This document shows positions 7,933-16,604 of a DNA stretch of 64,000 nt, piece by piece. Under the pieces are notes generated by a model. The model made no database searches. It had not been told where the DNA came from and saw only the letters and a program-made list of their open reading frames with translations. The DNA is from S5-327 sp965200975 (lineage in GTDB: Bacteria > Chloroflexota > Dehalococcoidia > Lucifugimonadales > Australimonadaceae), in assembly GCA_965200975.1 (NCBI GenBank), contig OZ241740.1, forward strand, positions 310,001 through 374,000. The letters are read 5' to 3'. The position numbers were made by a program, and so were the translations under genes. The first letter of the stretch is position 1. Every line of letters starts with the position of its first letter.

Positions 7933-9033
7933 ATGGCGATAGGCATTTTCGGTCTGCCGCTGGCGGGCAAGACGACTATCTTCAACGCTGTAACCAGGGG
8001 AAAGGCCGACACCGCGTCGTTCCGGGCCGGCTCCTCTCAGCCCAACATCGGCGTCGCCAAAGTCCCCGACGCGCGCCTCGGCGATCTTGCCGACATATCG
8101 AAACCCAAGCGCATCGTCCCCGCCGAGGTCGAGTACATCGACATCCCCGCCGCCCCGGAAGGGCTGGGGAAGAGCAGCGGCATCGGCGGCGAGCACCTGA
8201 GCCTCCTTCAGCGCTGCGACGCGCTCCTGCTCGCCGCGCGCGCATTCGACGACCCCTCCGTGCCGCGGCTCGAAACGGCTATCGACCCGTACAGGGACGC
8301 TTCGACGCTGGAGATGGAATTGATGTTCTCGGATCTCGGGATACTCGAGCGGCGGCAGCAGCGGGTCGCCTCGCAGTTGCGCTCGGCGAAAACCGCCGAA
8401 CGCGACCAGCTGACGCGCGAACAGGCTGTGCTGGAGGCGATACGGGACGGGCTCGAAAGCGAGATCCCGGTGCGCGAGCAAGACCTTCCGCAGGAGTCGA
8501 AGCCGCTCCTCGATAACTTCCAGCTGCTGAGCGCGAAACCGCTGATAGCCGTGTTCAACATCGGCGAAGACGATGTCGAACGCGCCGATGAGATCGAAGC
8601 GGAGATGGCGTCCCGCCTAGGGCGTCCCGGCGTCGGCGTGGCGGCGCTCAGCGGCAAGCTCGAAATGGAGCTTGCGCAGATGACGCCGGAGGACGAGGCC
8701 GAGTTCAGGGAGTCGCTCGGCGCGGGAGAACCGGGCCTCGACCGAATGGTGCGCCTCAGTTATGAGCTGCTTGGGCTCATCTCCTTCCTGACAACCGGGC
8801 CGGACGAGACGCGCGCGTGGACTATCCCGCGCGGGTATAGCGCCCTTGAAGCGGCAGGGAAGATACATTCGGACATTCAGCGGGGGTTCATCCGCGCCGA
8901 GGTCGTGTCGTACGACGACCTTGCCCGCGTGCGCAGCATCGCCGAAGCGCGAAAGCAGGCGTTGCTGCGCACCGAGGGCAAGTCTTACGTAATGCAAGAC
9001 GGCGACGTGGTGAACTTCCTCTTCAACGTCTAG
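7933..9033 (+). CDS. ychF: YchF/OLA1-family GTP/ATP-binding protein
   Basis: This 366-residue Obg-related P-loop NTPase associates with ribosomes. The Walker A variant GLPLAGKTT is at residues 7-15; the family usually has GLPNVGKST. The C-terminal TGS-like domain is classic for YchF: AWTIPRGYSALEAAGKIHSD, FIRAEVVSYDD and YVMQDGDVVNFLFNV. A helical coiled insertion lies at about residues 130-180. The family is usually ATP-selective because the G4 motif NKxD is altered. Here NIGEDD replaces it, consistent with that. The start is fixed by the upstream TAGAAT box. Confidence 0.92.
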   Translation: MAIGIFGLPLAGKTTIFNAVTRGKADTASFRAGSSQPNIGVAKVPDARLGDLADISKPKRIVPAEVEYIDIPAAPEGLGKSSGIGGEHLSLLQRCDALLLAARAFDDPSVPRLETAIDPYRDASTLEMELMFSDLGILERRQQRVASQLRSAKTAERDQLTREQAVLEAIRDGLESEIPVREQDLPQESKPLLDNFQLLSAKPLIAVFNIGEDDVERADEIEAEMASRLGRPGVGVAALSGKLEMELAQMTPEDEAEFRESLGAGEPGLDRMVRLSYELLGLISFLTTGPDETRAWTIPRGYSALEAAGKIHSDIQRGFIRAEVVSYDDLARVRSIAEARKQALLRTEGKSYVMQDGDVVNFLFNV

Positions 9034-9035
9034 GT

Positions 9036-10253
<1,218 letters not shown>

Positions 10254-10259
10254 TCCGCT

Positions 10260-10265
10260 AGTCTA
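10260..10265 (-). promoter_or_regulatory. -10 box of hemW (leaderless type)
   Basis: TAGACT on the minus strand, 6 nt before the hemW ATG, with no ribosome site between them. Confidence 0.6.
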
Positions 10266-10359
10266 CTCCCTCGCCTTCCCTCGGAAAGCCGGGCGGGCGC
10301 GCTTGTGGCACAATCATTGGCGACGGCTGGACGACGATTGGAATCGGAGGTGCGCGGCG

Positions 10360-11109
10360 ATGCCTCAACTAGTGCTCCTGCGACACGGCGAAAGCGAGTG
10401 GAACCGCTCCAACCGCTTCGGCGGGTGGACCGATGTAGACCTGACGGATACGGGACGCGAGGAAGCTGCGCGCTCCGCCAAACTCCTCGCCGAAGAAGGC
10501 TTCACGTTCGACGTCGCCTACACGTCCGTCCTGAAGCGCGCAATCCGTACGCTGTGGATCATCCTCGACGAAATGGACCTGATGTGGATTCCGGTCGTTC
10601 GAGACTGGCGCCTCAACGAGCGCCACTACGGCGCGCTCCAGGGACTCAATAAAGCGGAGACCGCCCGGCTGCATGGCGAAGAGCAGGTGCTCCTCTGGCG
10701 CCGCAGCTACGACGCATTGCCCCCCGAACTCGACTCCGACGATGAGCGCCATCCCGGGCGCGACCCGCGCTACGCATCCCTCGCTCCCGCCGACCTCCCG
10801 CTCACCGAGTCGCTCAAGGAAACAGTCGCCCGGTTCGTCCCCTACTGGGAAAGCGTTATCGCGCCCGACATCGCCGCCGGCCGGCGCGTCCTGATTGTCG
10901 CCCACGGCAACAGCCTGCGCGCGCTCATAAGGCACCTGGACAACATCTCCGACGCCGACATCATCGACCTGAACATCCCGACAGCCGTTCCCATCGTGTA
11001 CGACCTCGATAGCGACCTGAAGCCGACGGGCAGCCGCTACCTCGGCGACCAGGCTGCGATCGAGGCGGCCATGGCCGCCGTCGCCGCGCAAGGGAAGGCG
11101 GCGCAGTGA
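10360..11109 (+). CDS. gpmA: 2,3-bisphosphoglycerate-dependent phosphoglycerate mutase
   Basis: This 249-residue glycolytic enzyme interconverts 3- and 2-phosphoglycerate. The phosphohistidine motif LLRHGESEWN contains catalytic H9. RFGGWTDVDLTDTG, LNERHYGALQGLNK and VAHGNSLRAL (second histidine) are all in place, as in GpmA. I chose the ATG at 10360 because GGAGG lies 9-13 nt upstream. A longer in-frame start at 10303 adds a non-homologous leader. The stop overlaps the exonuclease start by GTGA, so the two genes form a unit. Confidence 0.95.
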   Translation: MPQLVLLRHGESEWNRSNRFGGWTDVDLTDTGREEAARSAKLLAEEGFTFDVAYTSVLKRAIRTLWIILDEMDLMWIPVVRDWRLNERHYGALQGLNKAETARLHGEEQVLLWRRSYDALPPELDSDDERHPGRDPRYASLAPADLPLTESLKETVARFVPYWESVIAPDIAAGRRVLIVAHGNSLRALIRHLDNISDADIIDLNIPTAVPIVYDLDSDLKPTGSRYLGDQAAIEAAMAAVAAQGKAAQ

Positions 11110-11879
11110 CCCGCACCCTGCTCTCGTGGAACGTCAACGGGCTGCGCGCGCTCCACAAGCGAGGCGGGTTCGTCGAGCTGCTCCGGCAAGAGCAGCCCGA
11201 CATGATCTGCTTGCAAGAGACAAAGGCCCTGCCCGACCAGCTCGACGCCGACCTGAAGGAGATTGAGGGCTACCACGCGTACTTCCACTCTGCGGAGCGC
11301 AAGGGCTACTCCGGCGTCGCGCTCTACTCGCGCGAAGAGCCGCTCGACGTCTCCTATGGGCTCGGCGTTCCGGAGTTCGACGCCGAGGGACGCATGGTGC
11401 AGGCCGACTACGGCGCGTTCGTGCTGTTCGGCGTGTACTTCCCCAACGGGCAGATGTCCGCCGAACGGCTCGACTACAAGATGCGCTTTTACGACGCTTT
11501 CCTCGAACGCGTCGAATCGCTGCGCGCAGCGGGACGGCGCATCGTGGCGTGCGGCGATGTCAACACCGCTCACACAAAGATCGACCTTGCGCGTCCGGGC
11601 CCGAACGCCAAAGTGTCGGGCTTCCTGCCCGAAGAGCGCGCGTGGATCGACAAGCTGCTGGCGGCGGGGTATGTCGACACGTTCCGGATGTTCTGCGACG
11701 AGCCGGGCCACTACACCTACTGGGACCAGCGGTTCAACTCCCGCGCCCGGAACGTGGGCTGGCGCATCGACTACTTCGTCGTGAGCAAGGAGCTTGCGCC
11801 GAGCGTCGAGCGCGCGTGGATACTCTCCGACGTGTACGGCTCCGACCACTGCCCCATTGGCCTGGAGCTTAACGTCTGA
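11106..11879 (+). CDS. xth: Exodeoxyribonuclease III / AP endonuclease (XthA family)
   Basis: This 257-residue Mg-dependent endonuclease/exonuclease acts in base-excision repair. Signature motifs are SWNVNGLRA near the N-terminus, CLQETKA (metal-binding glutamate), YSGVALYSR, GDVNTAH (catalytic Asp/Asn) and the C-terminal GWRIDYFVVS with SDHCPIGLEL (catalytic Asp-His pair). The start is a GTG overlapping the gpmA stop (GTGA), so translation is probably coupled. Confidence 0.95.
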   Translation: MTRTLLSWNVNGLRALHKRGGFVELLRQEQPDMICLQETKALPDQLDADLKEIEGYHAYFHSAERKGYSGVALYSREEPLDVSYGLGVPEFDAEGRMVQADYGAFVLFGVYFPNGQMSAERLDYKMRFYDAFLERVESLRAAGRRIVACGDVNTAHTKIDLARPGPNAKVSGFLPEERAWIDKLLAAGYVDTFRMFCDEPGHYTYWDQRFNSRARNVGWRIDYFVVSKELAPSVERAWILSDVYGSDHCPIGLELNV

Positions 11880-11890
11880 GCAGGCGCGCG

Positions 11891-13153
11891 TTAGTCCACC
11901 GCCGGCTCCTTGCGCTGGTCGTAGCGCCAGACGCCCTTCCACTTCAGGCCGGAGCCTGCGGTGACGCCGAGCCCGACACAGCCGTTGATGACGAGCGCGA
12001 GGGGCGCTCCGACGACTGCCGCAAGCGCGCCAATCTCAGCGGCGCCCCCTGAGTTGCCGAGTCCGGCAAGGATTGACGAGAAGCTGCCGACGCGCCCCCG
12101 GAACTGGTCGGGCGCAACCAGCTGAATGAGGGCTTGGCGCGTGGTGAAGCTAATGATGTCCATCAGCCCGAGGAAGGTCAGCATGGCGAGACCCATGAGG
12201 AACCACGGCGACAGGCCGAGCGCTACGAGTCCTGCAGCGTAGCCGGCGTTGGCGAACACAATAATCACGCCTTTGCGCTGGGGGTCGCGCAGGAGCAGAA
12301 GCAGCAGCGTGCCCAGAATCGAGCCCGCCGCCGGCGCCGCCGAGAGCAGGCCCCAGCCGACGTCGCCTACGTGGTACACCTCGAAGGCCAGCACCGGCAT
12401 CAATGGACGGAAGAAGCCGAACGACATCACCCCGAAGTCCATCAGGTACGAACCAAGCAGCACTTCCCGGGTCTTCGTGTAGCGCGCGCCCTCCACGATG
12501 GCGCTGAACGACACTTTGCGCGGCTCTCCCTCCTGTTTGCCTGAGGCGCGGATGGCCGCCGTGGCGATCATTCCGATGAAGAGGAAGCAGGAGTTGGCCA
12601 CGAACGCCCATGCGATCCCGACGGTCGCGACAAGGAAAGCGGCGGCGAGCGGACCTCCGAACAGCGTTCCCTGGCTCAGGGCGCCGAACCAGGTAATGGC
12701 GTTCATAATGTGGCTGCGGGGCACCAGCCGCGGGAGGAACGCCCGCTGCGCAGGCCTCCCCAGAACATTGACCGCCGACGAGAAGCTCGTTAGCAGCCAC
12801 AGATGCCACAGTTGCACCAGGTCGGTAAAGATGAGCGCGGCCACCACGGCGAGCGCGGCAAAGTTGGCCGCCTGCGTGTAGACGAGCAGGCGTTTGCGGT
12901 CTACGGCGTCGGCCAGCGCGCCGCCGAGAAGTCCGAATACGAGAATGGGGACGCCCTGGAAGAGGCCGGTAATGCCCAGGTCGAGCGTCGACCCGGTGAG
13001 ATCGAACACCATGTAGTAGGTGAGGGCGTCGCGCATGTTCCGGGCGATCCCCTGGAAGAGGCCGTGCGCCCAGTACAGCTGGAAGTCGCGAAACGCCAGC
13101 GCGCCCCATCGCCTCGGCGCGGCAAGGCTGGAATCCTCCCGTTCAGCAGCCAC
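11891..13153 (-). CDS. MFS transporter (MFS_3/EntS-like)
   Basis: This 420-residue twelve-helix permease has an N-terminal segment ALAFRDFQLYWAHGLFQGIARNM and FGLLGGALADAVDRKRLL after TM2. That layout is typical of the MFS_3 group that includes the enterobactin exporter EntS. FTTRQALIQLVAPDQFRGRV in the second half fits the same group. The GTG start is supported by a TACCCT box 6 nt upstream. It converges with the exonuclease gene. The exported compound cannot be inferred. Confidence 0.88.
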   Translation of the reverse strand: MAAEREDSSLAAPRRWGALAFRDFQLYWAHGLFQGIARNMRDALTYYMVFDLTGSTLDLGITGLFQGVPILVFGLLGGALADAVDRKRLLVYTQAANFAALAVVAALIFTDLVQLWHLWLLTSFSSAVNVLGRPAQRAFLPRLVPRSHIMNAITWFGALSQGTLFGGPLAAAFLVATVGIAWAFVANSCFLFIGMIATAAIRASGKQEGEPRKVSFSAIVEGARYTKTREVLLGSYLMDFGVMSFGFFRPLMPVLAFEVYHVGDVGWGLLSAAPAAGSILGTLLLLLLRDPQRKGVIIVFANAGYAAGLVALGLSPWFLMGLAMLTFLGLMDIISFTTRQALIQLVAPDQFRGRVGSFSSILAGLGNSGGAAEIGALAAVVGAPLALVINGCVGLGVTAGSGLKWKGVWRYDQRKEPAVD

Positions 13154-13159
13154 GCGCCG

Positions 13160-13165
13160 AGGGTA
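13160..13165 (-). promoter_or_regulatory. -10 box of the MFS gene (leaderless type)
   Basis: TACCCT on the minus strand, exactly 6 nt before the GTG at 13153, with no ribosome-binding site. Confidence 0.5.
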
Positions 13166-13177
13166 TCACTGTGAGCG

Positions 13178-13207
13178 AGGGAGGGGGTGAGGGAGGGGAA
13201 GGGGGGG
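13178..13207 (+). other. G-run cluster, possible G-quadruplex
   Basis: Five runs of three or more G (GGG, five G, GGG, four G, seven G) are separated by one to three bases. They lie between the MFS promoter and the insertion-like Mrr region. The pattern meets the usual intramolecular quadruplex rule. Confidence 0.5.
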
Positions 13208-13243
13208 TGTATGATGTATAGCCAGCCGCCCGACGCTCAGGGG

Positions 13244-13292
13244 AGTTATGAAGGTGCAGTACCTCGCTGCTGTCGACGCCAAGCTCGCCTGA
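13244..13292 (+). pseudogene. Possible 5' remnant of a gene cut off by the Mrr insertion
   Basis: A GGGGAG ribosome site is followed by ATG and 14 codons (MKVQYLAAVDAKLA) ending in TGA, immediately against the 3' end of the Mrr gene. TATGAT/TATAGC promoter-like boxes lie just upstream. The looks of a promoter, ribosome site and start with no body suggest a truncated gene, but a chance short frame cannot be excluded. Confidence 0.3.
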
Positions 13293-14210
13293 CTAGATTC
13301 CTTCGAAGAAATCCTTATAGACAGTGACCTGCTCCACCATCTCCGTCCGAACGCCTAGGCCTAACTGTTTCAGCTTCTCGGCTAGGAGGTCGCCGTCTAT
13401 CAGATCGATGGGCGGCGCGCCATCCCGGGTTGCCTCTTTCATGGCATCGCGAGTGAAGGTTCCGGTGGTAATAATCAAGCCCTTGTCGGAACGACCCGCC
13501 ATGGCGCCTCGGAAATCGCGCACTACGCCAGCCCCAACACTGCCGCTGTAGCGCTTGCATTGGAAATACACGGGGAAACTCACCAATCCGCCCAAGCGCA
13601 GAATGCCGTGGCCGTCGATCCCTCCGTCGCCGCTGCGCCCGGAGACAGTGACTTCGACGAACCCCGACTCCCTGAGCATCCGCTGACATAGCCGTTCAAA
13701 GGCGTCTGGCGGCAGACCGTGCACAGCGGTGATGAGCTGCTCTTGCCAAGGCGCCGCTTCTAGCGTTTGAAGCACATTCTCAATATCATCTGGCGACAGG
13801 CCCCCCACTAAATCAATGAGAGACTTCCCCTCGTCTGAAGTACCCGCGCCTGAGTCGTAGGGCTCTCTAATGTCGATGCCGAACCCGCGTCGCCGCGGAG
13901 TCTGATAAACCTTGAAGACGTCATCAGGATCTACAGAGGCCGTCGTTCTACCTGTGGATGTCAGAGACCAAACACCACGGGTCGAATTGGTTATGAGCCC
14001 ATATTTCTTCAGGTACGTCCGCGCCCACGCCAATCGGTACTCAAGTTCAGTCTGTGGTTTATTGCCATGTACGAAGTTGAGCGTTTCTTCCGACAGCCCA
14101 AGATTCCGAGCGACGATTTCACGGATCTCTTGGATGGTAGCGCTTCCTCCTGCCTCATGCAGCGCTACAAGCGTTGGGTTCAGCAGTTCTTTGTAAGTGG
14201 GGACTGCCAT
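13293..14210 (-). CDS. Mrr-family restriction endonuclease
   Basis: This 305-residue protein has an N-terminal winged-helix Mrr_N domain (about residues 5-90) and a C-terminal Mrr catalytic domain (about 160-290). The PD-(D/E)xK-type core is visible: D199 in GDGGIDGHG, then Q217 and K219 in YFQCKRY. Mrr enzymes are type IV restriction nucleases that cut modified DNA. No methylase is adjacent, which fits a stand-alone type IV enzyme. Third codon positions are visibly richer in A and T than in the neighbours. The gene lies between an MFS gene and aconitase, so acquisition is likely. The start is the ATG at 14210; a TAGCAT sequence abuts it. Confidence 0.9.
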   Translation of the reverse strand: MAVPTYKELLNPTLVALHEAGGSATIQEIREIVARNLGLSEETLNFVHGNKPQTELEYRLAWARTYLKKYGLITNSTRGVWSLTSTGRTTASVDPDDVFKVYQTPRRRGFGIDIREPYDSGAGTSDEGKSLIDLVGGLSPDDIENVLQTLEAAPWQEQLITAVHGLPPDAFERLCQRMLRESGFVEVTVSGRSGDGGIDGHGILRLGGLVSFPVYFQCKRYSGSVGAGVVRDFRGAMAGRSDKGLIITTGTFTRDAMKEATRDGAPPIDLIDGDLLAEKLKQLGLGVRTEMVEQVTVYKDFFEGI

Positions 14211-14228
14211 ATGCTATCGCCCCCCCCG

Positions 14229-16499
14229 TCACTTCCCCAGGATGTTGAGGGCGGCGCCGGCGCGGAACCAGTCGAGCTGCTCTTCGCTCATCGTGTGGCG
14301 GAGTTCGATCTCCTCGTCGCCGCCCTCGAAGTGGTGGATGACCGCCTTCACGGGCTGGCCGGGCTTGAGATCGCTGAGGCCGGCGACGCTGATGGTGTCG
14401 GCCTCGAGAATCTTGTCGTAGTCGTCCGGGTCGGAGAACGCGAGCGGGATGATGCCTTGCTTCTTGAGGTTGGTCTCGTGGATGCGCGCGAAGCTGCGAA
14501 CGATGACCGCTTTGCAGCCGAGCAGGCGCGGCGACATCGCAGCGTGCTCGCGCGAGCTGCCCTCGCCGTAGTTGAAGTCGCCGACGGCGACCCACCCGAG
14601 GCCGTTCTCCTTGTAGTAGCGGGCGACCTTGGGGAACGGCGCCCGTTCGCCGGTCACCTGGTTGAGGCCCTCGCCGGCCTCGCCGGTGAAGGCGTTCACC
14701 GCGCCGAGGAACGCGTTGTCGCTCAGGCGGTCGAGGTGGCCCCGGAAGCGCAGCCACGGGCCGGCAGGGGATATGTGGTCGGTCGTGCACTTGCCCTGCG
14801 CCTTCACGAGCACCTGCAGGCGCTCGAAATCCGCGCCATCCCACCGGGGGAAGGGCGAGAGGAGCTGAAGGCGCGACGAATCCGGATCGACGTTGACAGC
14901 GATGGCTGCGCCGTCCTCGGCGGGGGCCTCGTAGCCGTAGCCGCGCCCGGCGAAACCGTCTTCGGGGACTTCCGGCGCGTCGCCTGGCGGGTCGAGCCTG
15001 AACTCGTCGCCGTTGGCGTCGGTGAGCGTGTCGGAGAGCGGGTTGAAAGAGAGGCGTCCTGCGAGCGCGAAGGCCATCACCATCTCGGGGCTGGCGATGA
15101 AGTTCATCGTTGCGGGGTTGGCGTCGTTGCGGGCGGGGAAGTTGCGGTTAAACGAGGTGACGATGGAGTTGACGTCGCCCTTGTTGATGGTCGGCCGTTT
15201 CCACTGGCCGATGCAGGGGCCGCAAGCGTTGGCCATAACGCGGGCGCCTGCTTCCTCCAGCGCGCCCATCTGGCCGTCGCGCTGTATCGTCGCGTTGACG
15301 GCCTCCGACCCAGGCGTGACGAGCAAATCGACGGCAGCCTTGACGCCGCGGGCGGCGGCCTGACGCGCGACGTTCGCGGCGCGCGAGACGTCCTCGTACG
15401 ACGAGTTCGTGCAGGAGCCGATGAGCGTCGCGGAGAGCCTCTCCGGGTAGTTCTCCGTGATGACGGCTTGGGCGAGCTCCGAGATGGGCCGGGCGAGGTC
15501 GGGCGTGTGCGGCCCTACGACGTGCGGTTCGAGCGTGTCGAGGTCGATCTCGATGACGCGGTCGAAATACTTCTCCGGCTCTGCCTCGACCTCCGGGTCG
15601 GCGGCGAGCAGATGGCGGTACTGGCCGGCGAGTTCGGCGAGCTCGGGGCGGCCGGTGGCCCGGAGATAGACGTCGGCGCGCTCATCGTAGGGGAAGATCG
15701 ACGTAGTCGCGCCGAGTTCGGCGCCCATATTGCATATCGTCGCCTTGCCGGTCGCGCTGATGGACGCTGTGCCGGGGCCGAAGTACTCGACGACGGCGTT
15801 GGTGCCGCCGGACACGGTGAGGATGCCGGCGAGCTTGAGGATGACGTCTTTGGGAGCAGCCCATCCGTTGAGCGCGCCGGTGAGCTTGACGCCGATCAAC
15901 TGGGGGTAGAGCACTTCCCACGGGAAGCCGGCCATTACGTCGACGGCGTCGGCGCCGCCGACGCCCGAGGCGAATGCGCTGAGCCCTCCGGCGTTCGGCG
16001 TGTGGGAGTCGGTGCCGATGATCATCAGGCCCGGGAACGCGTAGTTCTCGAGGATGACCTGGTGGATGATGCCGGAGCCGGGCCCCCAGAACCCGAGGCC
16101 GTACTTGGCGGCGGAGGAGCGAAGGAAGTCGAACACCTCCTTGCTCTCGGTTCTGGCGAGAGAGGTGTCGGCCTGCGCGCCCTCGAAAGCGGTGATGAGG
16201 TGGTCGCAGTGAACCGTGGTGGGCACGGCTGCGGTGGGCCTGCCTGCCTGCATGAACTGCAGGATGGCCATCTGGCCGGTGACGTCCTGCAGCCCGACGC
16301 GGTCAGGTCGGAGGTTGATGTAGCTTTCACCGGGGAGGAGCTCGGCGTCGCCGGGGTCGTCGAGGTGGCCGAGGAGCGCCTTCTCGGCGTAGGTGAGCGG
16401 TCGCCCAAGTCGTCCGCGGACGACTTCGAGGCGTTGCTCGATTTTCTTGTACGCGTCCTCCACAAATGCAGGCGTCGAGTCTACGAGCGGAGCAGCCAT
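14229..16499 (-). CDS. acn: Aconitate hydratase
   Basis: This 756-residue TCA-cycle enzyme interconverts citrate and isocitrate. It has the aconitase signature IGSCTNSSYEDVSRAA with one cluster cysteine and NACGPCIGQW with the other two. The GTDSHTPNAGG motif is present, and the swivel domain carries the active-site loop GEGSSREHAAMSPRLLG. Size and motif order match the mitochondrial-type aconitase more than the longer AcnA. I chose the ATG at 16499 because GGAGGG lies about 10 nt upstream; an ATG at 16529 lacks a site. A run of eight C lies just beyond its stop. Confidence 0.95.
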   Translation of the reverse strand: MAAPLVDSTPAFVEDAYKKIEQRLEVVRGRLGRPLTYAEKALLGHLDDPGDAELLPGESYINLRPDRVGLQDVTGQMAILQFMQAGRPTAAVPTTVHCDHLITAFEGAQADTSLARTESKEVFDFLRSSAAKYGLGFWGPGSGIIHQVILENYAFPGLMIIGTDSHTPNAGGLSAFASGVGGADAVDVMAGFPWEVLYPQLIGVKLTGALNGWAAPKDVILKLAGILTVSGGTNAVVEYFGPGTASISATGKATICNMGAELGATTSIFPYDERADVYLRATGRPELAELAGQYRHLLAADPEVEAEPEKYFDRVIEIDLDTLEPHVVGPHTPDLARPISELAQAVITENYPERLSATLIGSCTNSSYEDVSRAANVARQAAARGVKAAVDLLVTPGSEAVNATIQRDGQMGALEEAGARVMANACGPCIGQWKRPTINKGDVNSIVTSFNRNFPARNDANPATMNFIASPEMVMAFALAGRLSFNPLSDTLTDANGDEFRLDPPGDAPEVPEDGFAGRGYGYEAPAEDGAAIAVNVDPDSSRLQLLSPFPRWDGADFERLQVLVKAQGKCTTDHISPAGPWLRFRGHLDRLSDNAFLGAVNAFTGEAGEGLNQVTGERAPFPKVARYYKENGLGWVAVGDFNYGEGSSREHAAMSPRLLGCKAVIVRSFARIHETNLKKQGIIPLAFSDPDDYDKILEADTISVAGLSDLKPGQPVKAVIHHFEGGDEEIELRHTMSEEQLDWFRAGAALNILGK

Positions 16500-16592
16500 G
16501 CGGTCTCCCTCCAGAGATGCGGAATGCATACGGGCAGCCCGTGCGCCACGGGCGCGGCTAGGTTATCACAGGCGTGCGCGCCCGCTGTGCGC

Positions 16593-16598
16593 TAAGCT
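16593..16598 (+). promoter_or_regulatory. -10 box of selB (leaderless type)
   Basis: TAAGCT, then six bases, then the selB ATG. No Shine-Dalgarno sequence is present. Confidence 0.5.
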
Positions 16599-16604
16599 TG
16601 GGCT

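Noticed and set aside
14067..16595. An 842-codon plus-strand frame opposite aconitase.
   Set aside because: It mirrors the aconitase codons; repeated Val/Gly/Asp/Arg composition and no motifs. The aconitase signature motifs lie on the minus strand.
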